Assembly (NCBI GenBank): GCA_027596195.1
Contig: JADGJG010000029.1
Coordinates: 1-64,000 of the forward strand
Source of the DNA: Podochytrium sp. JEL0797
Taxonomy: Eukaryota; Chytridiomycota; Chytridiomycetes; Chytridiales; Chytriomycetaceae
Direction of reading: 5' to 3'
DNA: 64,000 nt
Shown: piece after piece, positions 33,467-44,549 of the stretch
Layout: every line of letters begins with the position of its first letter
How positions within the stretch are numbered: the stretch's first letter is position 1
Position numbers and translations under genes: made by a program
The notes under the pieces: model-generated
Database searches by the model: none
Seen by the model: only the letters and a program-made list of their open reading frames with translations
Told to the model about the DNA's origin: nothing

Positions 33467-34018
33467 CTATTTATCATTTATTGCAGTTTTCGGTTCGGTG
33501 TGCACTTTAAGATGCAGTCTATCCCAGAATCCACCTTCTGCCTTCTTTTCCACATCGTCGCCCAAAGCTCCCACGGGCCGATTGACGCCACCAGGGCCCG
33601 CAGTTTGACCACGCCTGCGCTTTCTCCACACGATGTATCCAATTGCCGAGAGAAGTGCGATTCCGCCAACCACACTAAGCCCAATCATCAAGCCCAAATT
33701 GCTACTTTTTGTTGGAAAGCAGTCTTGCCCAGCCACAGCAGTTCCATTGACGTAGCAGTTGTTGTTGTAATAGCCCGTGTAGTATGTGCCGTAGTAACGA
33801 GATCCAATTAATCCGTTGGAAGTTCCGATCGTGGAAGGAAATGATCCCTCGACTGATGTTCCGCCGCTGCTGCCGCTGCCGCCGTGTCCAACGATACCGA
33901 TTCCGCCAATGATTCCCTTCGGATCGCGGGCGGCGTGATTTCGCACTTCGAAAGAACGTCGAGGTGGGGTCATCGGATGGAAGAAATTTTTTAGCGCTTC
34001 GATTGATTGATACCCCAT
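33467..34018 (-). CDS. One-TM membrane protein, unrecognised family, copy 2
   Basis: 183 residues from MGYQSIEALKNFFHPMT. It is closely similar to copy 1: VRNHAARDPKG, a Gly/Ser stretch, GTSNGLIGSRYYGTYYTGYY, NNNCYVNGTAVAGQDCFP, membrane segment LMIGLSVVGGIALLSAIG, basic WRKRRRGQ, VNRPVGALG and GGFWDRLHLKV. The DNA just upstream also matches copy 1 (GATACCCCAT on the plus strand and GGTTCAATTC on the minus strand), so promoter and gene were duplicated together. Function unknown; membrane location inferred. Confidence 0.65.
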   Translation of the reverse strand: MGYQSIEALKNFFHPMTPPRRSFEVRNHAARDPKGIIGGIGIVGHGGSGSSGGTSVEGSFPSTIGTSNGLIGSRYYGTYYTGYYNNNCYVNGTAVAGQDCFPTKSSNLGLMIGLSVVGGIALLSAIGYIVWRKRRRGQTAGPGGVNRPVGALGDDVEKKAEGGFWDRLHLKVHTEPKTAINDK

Positions 34019-34276
34019 ATGCGGCTTTTGGAATTGAACCTCTAAATCGGCGACATCAATTCACAACGAGCTACTTATTCAACCTAATTTTTAAAATACC
34101 AGCCACAATAGAAATCGAAAATGATTGGCGTGGATCGGAACGGTGGACAAGCTTTGGATCAAGCTCAAGGGAGAAGCCATCGCGACTTGACATTTTAGAT
34201 TTCATTCTGCTTCTGGGCATTATCACACGGTCTTTTCAACCCCCCCTCTTCCAGAAGCACTCAAGTTTATTCGCAT

Positions 34277-34897
34277 CTAATATTTATAATAATTGGGGTT
34301 GATTGGATTGTTGTTCCCAATGGCATGGTTAGTTTCAGCACGATTCACTGCAGAATCCGTCACCGCTGAGGGATACTCCGAATGTGCATGCATCTGATCC
34401 CTACCAGCCGATTCCATTCCTTCGTACGGATACACCTGTGCCCCGTTCGATTTTTGTGGCATCACAGTGTCCGAAACACCCACATGCGGATTCACACCAC
34501 CACTGCCCGCAGTTTTACTACGTCCACGCTTCCTCCACACGCAGTATCCAATTGCTGAGAGAAGCGCGATCCCAGTAGCCACACTCAGCCCTATCAACAA
34601 GCCCACATTGCCGTTTTTTGGAGCGCAGTCTTGCCCAGCCACCGCATTCCCATTGACATAACAGTTGTTGTTGTAGTATCCCGTGTACGGCGTGCCAAAG
34701 TACGGAGAGCCAATGAGTCCTTTGGAAGTCCCGATGGCAGAACCGTCGGACCCGCCAGTCGACGGGGATGAAGAGCGGCTGCCGCTCGAGTGCCCTCCAC
34801 CACCACCGCCGTGTCCGCCACCACCACCACCGCCACCCTTGGGATCGCGGGAATCGTGGCGATGCACCGGCAACGATGACTGAATCGGGATCTGCAT
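34277..34897 (-). CDS. One-TM membrane protein, unrecognised family, copy 3
   Basis: Start at ATG 34897 (MQIPIQSSLPVHRHDSRDPK) gives 206 residues. Features: a long Gly/His stretch, IGTSKGLIGSPYFGTPYTGY, NNNCYVNGNAVAGQDCAP, membrane segment LLIGLSVATGIALLSAIG, basic WRKRGRSK, then a longer tail than its sisters with YPYEGMESAGRDQMHAHS. The open frame extends upstream to ATG 35059, which would add a hydrophobic leader (MISRFDLALFLIFLMLIFSF) that looks like a signal peptide. That leader overlaps the 3' end of an F-box/LRR copy read in another frame. Both starts are possible (see findings). Function unknown. Confidence 0.6.
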   Translation of the reverse strand: MQIPIQSSLPVHRHDSRDPKGGGGGGGGHGGGGGGHSSGSRSSSPSTGGSDGSAIGTSKGLIGSPYFGTPYTGYYNNNCYVNGNAVAGQDCAPKNGNVGLLIGLSVATGIALLSAIGYCVWRKRGRSKTAGSGGVNPHVGVSDTVMPQKSNGAQVYPYEGMESAGRDQMHAHSEYPSAVTDSAVNRAETNHAIGNNNPINPNYYKY

Positions 34898-35003
34898 TTC
34901 ACAAATTTTTCGAATTGATTGGTAATGGACTGGTACTGGACCCACAAGTGATCCACAAGCACCAGCCACAAACCAACCTTTCCGAGCTTTTTTTTCCGTA
35001 AAG

Positions 35004-35522
35004 CTAAATATCAACATCAGAAATATCAGAAACAGCGCCAAATCGAAACGCGAAATCAAAAGTCAACCCCATTTCGTTGCCATTTCCTCGCAGCGAGCAA
35101 CCCAAAACTTGATCTAGCTGCAAAATTTTACTCCGAACAGGTCCAGCCAGTTGATTGCACGAGAGCTCGAGATATATAGGCTTCACCAACTTGCCAATGG
35201 ACGAAGGAATAGGACCCCTTAGAATATTGTTGTCGAGATGCAGAAACTTGAGACAAACAAGTTCTCTGAGCTCACACGGAATTTCACCATTCAAGGCGTT
35301 CTCCGAGAGGTCGAGAACGGTCAGGGATGTGAGATGGTGGATATCTGAATAATTCCCAAAGATCCATGCCATGTCCGTCAACTTTGCCAACCGAGTCTGG
35401 GCGAAAACATCTGTGAACGGCGAAGGCCCAAAGATGAACGCAGTTTCGAGCCTGAAACGAGTGCCGGGACCGCTCTGGTATCCAACGCAAACTGCGGTGT
35501 GGGGAGTACAGTGATTCGCCAT
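35004..35522 (-). pseudogene. F-box / LRR copy lacking the F-box
   Basis: The frame reads FIFGPSPFTDVFAQTRLAKL, the family linker, then LTSLTVLDLSENALNGEIP, LKFLHLDNNILRGPIPSSIG, LELSCNQLAGPV and LTFDFAFRFG. No F-box or MDAIL-type start is found upstream; the sequence before 35522 has lost frame. It is either a 5'-truncated pseudogene or a small LRR protein. Its 3' end overlaps the extended frame of the one-TM gene copy 3. Confidence 0.65.
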
Positions 35523-35702
35523 TGAGGGGCGGCAGCCTGTGGACTCGAAGGATTCCGGCTAGCAGATTCCTCTTTTGCAAATTAGGGGCACGATATCGTC
35601 AAAATCGGGTACAGGAGGCAGAAGGGACGCAAACAGTTTGAGTCTCGACATCGAGTCCACGCCATTTGCCGCCACACCACTTCGCCACCGCTGCTGCCCG
35701 GA

Positions 35703-36590
35703 TCAGTATAACAAGAATTTTTCGAATTGGTTGCCTATGGATCCACGAAGCACAAGCCTTTTTATTGGACCCAATGCGGCTACATTTCGAAATCCGAAAT
35801 ATCGCCATCCTTCAAAATCAAAAGGCAACCCAGCATCTCCTCGCAACGAACAAACTACAAGTTGATCCAGCATCAAAATATCCCTCGGAGCAGGCCCAGC
35901 CAGTTCTGCGAAAGTCTCACAAATACCAGACTCGCCATTTTTCCATGGACGAAGGAATAGGTCCTGTAAGTGAATTGCTTTCGAGCAACAGAACCCTGAG
36001 ACGGACGAGCTCTCCAATTCCGGACGGATTTCGCCAGTCAATGCGTTCCTTGAGAGGTTGAGAAATTTCAGGACGTGAGCAGCCAGATTTGAGTGGGGAC
36101 GTGGTCAGCCAGCGGCTGCTGTTCAGGTCCAACCTGACAAGCGAGATGCATAGTCCAATCGCTTCAAAATTATCAAAATCCAAATAAACCCAAATTACCC
36201 ATTTCGTTTCTGTCAGCGTTCCGCCAACCGAATATAAAAACATCCGCGAACGATGAAGGTCCAAAGAAAAATGCTTGTTCGAGCTCGGACGCGACGTGGC
36301 AAACCTCGTCCTCCTCCTCATCGTCAACCCTCGACAGTGCAGCCGAGTAGAATTCTTCCGAAGATGGAAAGTGTCTGAGATTCATGACCGCGAATTGCTT
36401 GGTGGTCAACAGTGCCTTGAAACCCGTTGGAAGGGAAAGATCTCCTCGGGAGAGATCCAGCCAAAAATTCGCTTGCTGGGTTTTGGAGAAAAAAAACTGG
36501 GCAGGGTGCGGGACTCGGAGGAGCGAGTGCGGGTGGCAGTGTCGAGCTTCGATTCGATGCAGGCGAGGTGGGATTCAATCGAATCAAGTT
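35703..36590 (-). pseudogene. Degenerate F-box / LRR copy
   Basis: Family pieces occur in order but in different frames. The F-box begins RIFGWISPEEIFPFQRVS and then stops, because the RVS-AGFKALL region lost bases. Another frame gives LLTTKQFAVMNLRHFPSS, EEEDEVCHVASELEQAFFFG and PSSFADVFIFG. Still other frames give LVRLDLNS, GIGELVRLRVLLLESNSLTG, PIPSSMEKW, APRDILMLDQLVVCSLRGDA and FDFEGW. At least three frameshifts or deletions separate these. It is clearly dead. Confidence 0.75.
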
Positions 36591-36704
36591 AAATGCTCTT
36601 GCGAAGGGAGCACAACATACATGGGGTGTGATTTTTTCGGAACGTTTTCTTTCGCGGTTTATTTTGATTTATTGACGATCTTTCTATTTCCCTGAAATCT
36701 TCTC

Positions 36705-39700
36705 TCACTTCTGGCTGTTCATACCCGCCCGAACATTTTCAAACTCTTCAATAAACCGCACAGCACCTTCCGTATCCTTGAACTCAATCAAAACCGAATA
36801 TCCAAACGCCGGAAAATCCGTAATCCGAACTTGATTCGAACCACCAATCATCTCGACTCTCGCAGTCGAAAGGACACAGAACGCGTGAGAAGCTCCGACA
36901 GAAGCCACCGAGAGCCACGTTCTCTTTCGCGTATGATTCAAGTAAAACACTCCACCGTTCCACGCACTCCACAGCAGTTGAGACTTGGTCGATTTGAATT
37001 TGAAGACTTGGGCTCCGGCCTGGAATAAACTTCAGAATATCGTGGAAGCTGAATCAATCTTACAATTTGGGTGCAAACACATTTGCGATGCTGGTGGAGT
37101 GGCTGCTCTTTGGGTGCGTCGGCTAAAATCAAAAAGAGTCAGTGAAGCTCGCAAGTGCGCAAACAACGAGAAAAGATTCATCTTACCTTTCGTTGACCCA
37201 ACAAACAGCATTGTTTTCGATGTCGGAGTGACCCTCGACAGTCCACCCGCACTCTCCCCTCTCCCACCTGAAGATTTGCTACTCTGCTTCGGATTCAAGG
37301 ACCTCACCCCAGCCACACTCCTCGTCGACTTGCCCCCACTCGAATGCAATGACATTTTCAGCACACCCTTCTCGACCAAACTCTCAAACGCGACTTCATA
37401 AACTTTCTGGCCAAACAGCAACACGATCGTAACCGTCGCAGCAAGCCATACGCAAATGCACTGCAAGAAATCTACACTCGGTTTCGGACTCGATGCTAGA
37501 ATGGTCATCACGGCCACAAGGACTCCGACAAGTGCGAAGATGCTCAAGAGGGCGGGGGATTCGTTGAAGAGAGGGTCCACGTCTCGAAGCAAGTAAGCGA
37601 GAACCACGAGAGAAATGTGGATGATCGAGGTGTAGGCAGTGAATAAACTGATGGAGACGTTGCTCCCAGAATCCGTGCTTGTACAAACAGCAAACGTGTT
37701 GCCATCGACAATCAGTTGATTTGGACCGGTATTCGAATTGGCCGTCCAATAAGCAAGCAATCCCTAAAACAAAGCGTTACTCTCAAAAACAAGGAACCTG
37801 TCAAATTTGAAAGAGAACAACGAACCACTTGAACCAAAATACCACTCGCAATCACGCCTCTTACCACCATGGTCAAAAACCCCGCATCCACCCTCGTCTT
37901 GGACTTCAAAATAATATACAGTCTCACGTTCTTCATGGCGATGGGAATCACGATACATGCGTAGCCCAACAGCAAGAACCAAATCCTCGCGACGCATTTC
38001 TCTTTCGTCACAGTGTTGAGATATAGCGGGAGCGCCGCGTACACGATCGCAGTACCACAAAGAATTAGAAGGCATTCAGGGACAGACGACGTTTTGATTG
38101 CTTTGATGTTTCGGAATCGCACGAGGAAGGAAAAGAAGGCGACACCTAGCAAGAAACCAAAGAAAGTGAGCGCAACGATTCCTTTCCCGCTCGTGTTTTG
38201 GAGAGTGTTGAAGAAGGGAAGAATTGTCTGCGATGGAGGACTATCTGGTGGAGGGATGGAAGAACCTGTATTGAAAAGCGTTAGAATTTTGAGTTGGAAG
38301 CGAATAACTTCGGAAAATCCAAACCTCCGAAAAAGACTGGAAGCGTCCCATTAATATCAATCATGCTTGTCACATGCCGATCCGTTTGAGAAAAAGCTAA
38401 AACTATTGTGAGATCAGCTAGGATTGGGGATTTTAACTCACGGATCCTGAAAAACGGAGCATGGTCTGCGAGATTTGAATCGACGGATCCTTTATAGTAA
38501 GAGGCAGTGAAAATACTGATTAAACCATCTCTGTTGAGTGCCACCGGGTGCGACGAGAGACCGTCGTATTCTAGGGGAAATGTGTGTGAGGGGAGAAGGA
38601 AAAAAGGACGAGAAAAACGGCACACAAACCCAAATCCAAGAACACAGAACTATTCAAATGCTGCGACAGATTTCTCGCCGCCAATTCTTGCGGCGAAAAT
38701 TGCGCGTTCTTCTTCAAGAGCTGATTATTTCAAACGGTGTGAGAATATTTATAAGATGATGAAAACAAAAAGTAGAAAAAAAGTACCTCATCCATCCCCA
38801 GCAACATCATCATGGCACAATCAAAGCTGCTCTTGACAGCAGGAAAAAACATGATCAGATCCGCTGGGGTGTCGAACGCGTACAACGCGTCATTGGTAGC
38901 GGTTTGATTGCCAAACTGTGCAAGCTCCATGAACGCGTCAAAAAACTGCTGTAACCAAGTTGTACCAGCTGAATTCCATTCTTGATTGAACAGAATGAAC
39001 CCAGAAAGGAGAGACGCCATTTGCGCAGTATTGTTGTTAAGTGCGGACACTGTTTCGAATTCAAAACTTAAGGTTGAGATTCGCCACCACTCTTGAAGGA
39101 CTTACAACTAGAATTGAGTTTCGATAGGTCGGTCGTCATGTGACCGGGAGCGCTTGTTGACGTGTACACATACTCGGGTCCAACCAAGCCCATCAGCGCG
39201 AACGAGAAATACACTTTGCTCGTGAATTCACTTTGCCCAGAGATGAAAATATATCTGAAAAGAGCGCATATTTAGACTCTCAAAAAGTATCGAATGAGCT
39301 CATAAACCCCAAACCTCGCGCCAGCTTGCCGCAACGAAGTCACAGCATCCTCCACCAACCCCTCCGTCAACGCCGTCGGCAAATACACAATATCAATCAC
39401 CTCAATCCCATGCTTATTCAACTCGCTCTCGGCATTGGTCGCGAACCCGCCGTACCCAACCCCACCGTCGTGTTGCCACACGAACGCCACGCGTCGCACA
39501 TTCCAAGAAGTGTACAACAGCGCGAGATAATTTCCAATCCCAGACGACGGAGCCACACGGAAAAAGTAGGGATAATTGTTGGGATCGCTGAGGAGAGGAG
39601 ACGGCGAGCTCGTGGAGCAATAAGGAATTTGATAGTGTCCCAACACTTCCGCTGCACCTCTATATTCCAAAAAAAAACAAAAAAAAACAATACTCAGAAC

Positions 39701-40132
39701 GCGTCCAAAACAGAAAAATAATCAGTCTTACACGGTCACAGGCGAATACTCGGACCCAACCACCCCAACCACATCCCCATGCTCCTCCCCAACGGCCACC
39801 GCCATCTCCGCCATCGCATACCCTGTCGTCTTGCCCCGAAACTCACTCTCGACATCCGGCCAATACTCTCCACAATCCGTAAAGCGTTTCACATTCACAT
39901 ACGTTTTCGGCAACACGTCCTCGAGCCCATTGACAACAGCCACGGCAGCCGCGGCCGCCAGATCCGCAACGTAAATAAACGAAGAGGATCCATCCATGAA
40001 ATCGACTGTAGAGGCGTTGTACACAGAGTCGTAGCTCCGAGCCCAGGGTCCACTATACTCGATGCCGGGGAGGAAGCAATACCAGTTGATAAGCCCGATC
40101 GTGATGTTGGAATGCATCTTGTTTGCAAGCAC
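36705..40132 (-). CDS. Class C GPCR (GABA-B-receptor-like), gene C
   Basis: Minus-strand multi-exon gene. The ectodomain starts MLANKMHSNITIGLINWYC, with DLAAAAAVAVVNGLED, GVVGSEYSPVTV, IPYCSTSSPSPLL, NNYPYFFRVAPSSG and FDCAMMMLLGMDE. The 7TM_3 core has AVPLYLNTVT-like and KNVRLYIILKSKTRVDAGFL segments, LRDVDPLFNESPALL and DFLQCICVWLAATVTIVLLF. The tail ends in the same C-terminal domain as genes A and B (SAWNGGVFYLNHTRKRTWLS, then YSVLIEFKDTEGAVRFIEEF). Ectodomain exons 2-4 of genes A/B are fused here, so intron number differs. The first exon may be missing; an in-frame stop lies just upstream of the fold. Ligand unknown. Confidence 0.78.
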
Positions 40133-41207
40133 AGACGCATTGGACGATATAGCACCTCATTAGGGGGGATTCTTTGAGAGCGTGGGGGATACAATGAACT
40201 TAACACAAGGTCGCTTGTAAATCCCTTGGATCAGACGCCACCCGCCTGGGCTCCGCTTGAAATCCATGAAAATCTTTCGTGGATCACATAAGCAAATATT
40301 ATTTTTATGTGGCGCTGCGGTTTGCACATCAACTCTCTCTTGGGCGGGAGTTTGGAGTTTGGCCAGCAGCGTTTTGAGTGTTCTGTGAAAGACCACGAAC
40401 ATTGTTCACTTCGCGCATTGTTCCATGCGCGCGTTATCTGAAAATACCCAATCGAATTCCGCCAAAACGAGTTTCTGAGGTCTGTTGATTCTCGCGGGCG
40501 CGCATAGCGGGGCGCACGAGAAAATTCGATTTATACTCGATACTTTCAAAACAATTTTTGTGTAATACCCCCTGAAGTTCAATGCAAATAATATAAATAC
40601 ACAAGAAGGCGCCTCTATCCTCTTTGGTCGGTCTGTGATGCGACTCATTTGGCATCCACTTTGAGGCCGATTTGGAAGACGCACTTGATAAAAGTTTCCT
40701 TCATTGATTGCGTTCAATTTCTTGGCCACCTGTGCAAGACTAATCAAAGAACGCGGTCATTTCGGGGTCAATTCCGGTGAAATTGGGGAATCTTCTCTGC
40801 CTGAAGACAGAAGCACTCGGAAACAATCGTGGTTTGATGGGCGTTATCCCTCCCTCGGTTGGCCGGCTCGTGAGTTTAGATTGGCTGGTCGACGCACCTT
40901 CGGGGAAACGACGCCGACGCCACCGCCGTTTGCATGGCCGGGAGCTCTCCTTGACCCACACGCACCAAAACACTCAGCTCCTTGAAGCAACACCGCACTC
41001 TCTCCCATTCCGTTGGCTCCGTAATCAATTTTCAGAAATCCTTTAAAAAAGGGCTGAGATACTTTTAGCGGAGTTGCTTATTTAAACCCCCCTTCTCAGC
41101 AAATGCTCAATTTAGCTATTGTGGTCATTATTGAATCAAAAAAAACCATGTATACAATCCTGATCCCCCTCACCTCCCCACCACCCACACCCACACACAC
41201 ACCCAAC
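40133..41207. other. Intergenic with an LRR relic
   Basis: About 1 kb with no intact gene. On the plus strand at about 40769-40888 the words KLGNLLCLKTEALGNN and LMGVIPPSVGRLVSLDWLV are readable: an isolated LRR fragment of the F-box/LRR family. The remainder shows nothing recognisable. Confidence 0.55.
40769..40888 (+). pseudogene. Isolated LRR remnant
   Basis: About 40 codons of LxGxIP-type LRR sequence (KLGNLLCLKTEALGNN, GVIPPSVGRLVSLDWL) flanked by unrelated DNA. No F-box part nearby. It is the smallest of the eleven family traces in the window. Confidence 0.6.
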
Positions 41208-42950
41208 TCAACAAACCAGCAACTTCAACACCTGCAACCCCTCATCACTTCCCTCTACCATCGCCCGATCCACTCCCCCAAACGCTTCCGCCATAACAGC
41301 CTTCCTCGCCCCACTCACCTCCACATCCGCAATCATCCGATCATGCAATTGACTTACAACCTGAACCCCACTGTACCCTTCCCTCCCGACGCGTCCAACC
41401 ACTTCCTGGATACGATAAAAATCTTTGCTGACCCATGCGGTCCACAAATCTTCGATAACGGCTTGTGGAACGACGCCCGCGATTTCGACAATCACGTTGG
41501 GTGGGATGGGTGTGCCTTGGCAGAGGCGGACCGCGGATTGGAGGTACATGATGGCTTTGCGGAGGTCGCCTTCGGAGACGGTGATGAGGGTTGTGATTGT
41601 CTGGTTTGAGATTCGGGTGGGGGTGAGTTTGGGTTCGGCGTTGGGAGGAGGGTGTCGGGGTGTGGTTACCTCGGGTGGACAAACCACGTTTTCCTTTTGA
41701 CAGATATCATCCAACCGCGCACGAATGCTTTCGTTATCGAGCGGTTTGAATCGGAACTTGGAACACCGCGACGCGAGGGGTTCAATGATTCTATGTTCCG
41801 CGAGACCCACGAAATAGAAATCCGCAGTAAGCGAAACCGCGAGCGAGGGAGAAAAGAAGAGTGTACATTACCTGCTCACGTAATTGCAAATCAAACAAAA
41901 TCGCGTCATTTTGGAGTACGTTTCCATGGTTCTTCGGAGTGCGGATTGGGCATCGACTGTCATGGAATCGGCTTCGTCTGGAATGAGACGAATGCGTTTA
42001 GCAGGGTATGGTATGCGTGTGTGTGAAGGAAAAAGCATGGGAAATCGAAAAACGCGTGCGTGCATTAAACTTGTTCGCTTCGCTCACGCTCTCGCGCAGC
42101 TTCTTTGCTGCGCATTCAACGCGCGCTGCCGCTCTCGTTCTTTCCGCGCATTGCGTGCGCGCTACCGCGCTTTCGCGTGACTCGTTACACGCTCTCGCGC
42201 GACTCGCGTCGCGTCGCTTCGCTCCGGCTCCGTCTCCGACCCCGCCCACACCACACCCACGACGACCCACGACGACACCAACGACACATTGCCAAAAAAC
42301 AAACACAAAAACGCACCAAGAATAATCAACTTGAAAGGCGGAAGTGCCTTCCCATTCACCCCAGTCCCAGCCGACACGGTCACCCTCGCAAAATTCTTGA
42401 CTTTCTCCCTCACAATATCAATACCACGTTCATCGGACGCATTGAGTTCGAGGACACGCGTTTTCATTGCTTCGACGCTGGATTCGAGAGAGGGGGTGTG
42501 TGAGAAGAGAGGGGTATTCGAAGAAAGGGGCTTGTCGAGAATTCGAATGTACCCGTAAATGTCTCTTGCAAGAGCCAAGATGGTACTCGTCTTTCCGGTG
42601 CCTGTGGAAACCAAAAAAAAGCTCAGCACGAATTTGTTTTGATTGTCCGAAGAGCAAAGCCCAAAAAGGCACACACCAGGCGGACCATAGAACAGCAGAT
42701 GAGGCAGCTAAGACAAGAAACGCAAGGTCAACCAACATCACTCCCCATCACTCTTAGTTCACTCACATTCCCCGACTCCATCGTCTTTCTCAACACCTGG
42801 ATGGTTTCCTCCTGCGCAGACACCTCGTGGATGCCCTTTGGTCGGTACTTTTCGATCCTATGTGAAGTAAATAGGTTGTGTGATGAGCACACACTCTCTG
42901 TATTCACCCAACAGCCCAACACACCATGGCTGTTGGTCTGCGAGAGTCAT
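41208..42950 (-). CDS. RFC4: Replication factor C subunit 4 (yeast Rfc2 type)
   Basis: AAA+ clamp-loader subunit. Exon 1 (42950-42925) encodes MTLADQQPW; exon 2 (42857-42767) encodes [19 protein letters not shown] and ends MESGN. Then come [27 protein letters not shown] (Walker A), [25 protein letters not shown] (Walker B, DEAD box), [38 protein letters not shown] (SRC arginine finger), [16 protein letters not shown] (sensor 2) and the C-terminal collar domain to LLVC. RFC loads PCNA onto primed DNA in the nucleus. An in-frame 75-nt intron at 42552-42478 can be read through without a stop. The intron at 42316-41978 is filled with CGC-rich repeats. The gene shares a 53-bp start-to-start gap with the SR-protein gene. 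Confidence 0.9.
42075..42240 (-). repeat. TTCGCTTCGCTC-type repeat inside an RFC4 intron
   Basis: Words such as TTCGCTTCGCTCACG, CTCGCGCGACTCGCGTCGCG and GCGCGCTACCGCG fill the intron. They are the reverse complement of the vocabulary in PTC7 intron 3. Confidence 0.75.
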
Positions 42951-43003
42951 TTTCGTTGCTGCAAATTTTCTTCGTTTTTTTTCCATCTGCCAAACACTTC
43001 AAA
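42951..43003. promoter_or_regulatory. 53-bp bidirectional promoter between RFC4 and the SR-protein gene
   Basis: The two start codons (RFC4 at 42950 on minus, SR-type at 43004 on plus) face away from each other with only 53 bases between. The gap is T-rich on the plus strand (TTCTTCGTTTTTTTTCC). Promoter elements must lie in this gap or inside the first exons and introns. Confidence 0.55.
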
Positions 43004-44058
43004 ATGAGCGGAAACACTTTGTTCTTGGGACGATTGGGCACCAGAGTCGAGGTGGGTCCTCTTTAACTAGTGTTGTATACTAGGGGAGAGTGCTAACGCC
43101 CTTGGCTTGGTTAGACGGCTGAGTTGGAGGACATCTTCAACAAGTTTGGAAAAGTGTCGCGGTAAGACCTAGTGCTACTACTCCTGCTCCTAGTACTTTC
43201 ACTGACTCCCTACTACGTAACCAGCCTCGATATCAAGCGTGGGCAGCAGTACAACTTTGGCTTTGTCGAGTACGAGGAGAAGCGCGATGCCGAAGATGCC
43301 CAGAAGGACGTGGACGGAAAGGAGGTAGAGCCATAGTCGTTGTTGCCTTCCCGCTGTCTCTCCGTTGTTCGTTGCCTTCCCGCCCCGTTTCGAGCGCTTG
43401 TTCCGTGATGCCTGTCCCGACATGGCCTGGGCCCAAAAAATGCGCAGTCAACCCGGAACAAAAAAAAATCCGCCTTTCCCTCCCATCCGTTGCCTCCCGT
43501 TGTTGCGTCCCGTTCTTCCCGAGTTCACTCCCGTGCCTTGCCTGACCCCTGACATCTCCCCGTTCGTTCCTTCCGTTCTTAGCTCAGCGACGGATCCCGT
43601 GTCGTTGTCGAATTCGCCAAGGGCAACTCGCGTCCCCGTGGTGACCGTGACCGCAACTCGACCGAATGCTTCAAGTGCGGAAAAGAAGGCCACTTTGCCA
43701 GAGATTGCCGTGAGGGTGGAGGCGGTGGTATGGACCGTGGTGACAGGTGAGAATCAAAATCAAATCATATCCCGTATCAATTCCTGATTCTAATCAATTC
43801 TTGTTTTCTACCACTATCTCCAGATACGGAGGAGGCCGTCGCGACGACCGCGGAGGATACGGCGGTGGCCGTGACCGTTCCCCACCCCGTCGCAGAGACT
43901 CGCGTTCCCCCCCTCGTCGTAGATACGACGACGAACCCATGCGTCGCAGAGACGACCGTGACCGTTCCCCACCCAGACGCGATGAGAGAGACCGTTCCCC
44001 ACCGAGACGTATGGACCGTTCGCCGCCCAGAAGAGAGGAGATGCCGAGATCTCCTTGA
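43004..44058 (+). CDS. SR-type RNA-binding protein (RRM + CCHC zinc knuckle)
   Basis: Five exons with consistent phase: 43004-43051, 43115-43161, 43225-43324, 43583-43746 and 43824-44058; 197 residues. The RRM spans about 1-75: RNP2 is LFLGRL, RNP1 is [13 protein letters not shown] zinc knuckle follows at about 92-105 ([14 protein letters not shown]). The C-terminus is Gly/Arg-rich and then repeats [12 protein letters not shown] dipeptides, an RS-like domain. The architecture is that of SRSF7/plant RSZ proteins, which act in splice-site choice and mRNA export in the nucleus. SRPK-type kinases would phosphorylate the tail. The fourth exon boundary falls just before the second RRM half, and the 258-nt intron before it is much longer than most here. 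Confidence 0.88.
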
Positions 44059-44549
44059 TTTCTTTCGTGGTTGTATTCTAGCTTGTGTAGTGTGGGATTG
44101 GGGTGTGTGTTTTGGAGAATGTGGATTGCCGATTGAAGTTTTGAATAAAAATGCTCGGTCTGTTTTTCAAAGAATCCTCTTTTGTTATTTGCTTGTCACG
44201 CAAACGAGAGAGATTGACTTTGAGTTTGAATTTTGGTAGTAGTAATAAATGTGAGCTGTGATGGGGAGAAAGTTGCGACGAGGAGAAGCGAAGCCTTGGC
44301 TTTGCAAAACAAAAAAGTTCCAAATTTCGGACGAAAATGCTCTCAATTGCGAATCATGACGAACCCACGGATCACCTCCTCGCACAACACACTGCACTCC
44401 AGCTCTCGCGGGTCGTTGCCCTTCCAACCAACCAGCCACCTCTGCCCAATCTCTTTTCTGTCCTCCTAGTGGCCAAAGCGAGCCCCCCTAGTCAAACTTC
44501 TGGATCCCCTAGCAGTTCCCCCCTGGTCTCCGCGCTCAACCCTTCCAAA

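Noticed and set aside
34015..34035. GGTTCAATTCC resembles a tRNA B box
   Set aside because: The flanking bases do not form a T stem and no A box lies upstream; it is the conserved 5' flank shared by two one-TM genes.
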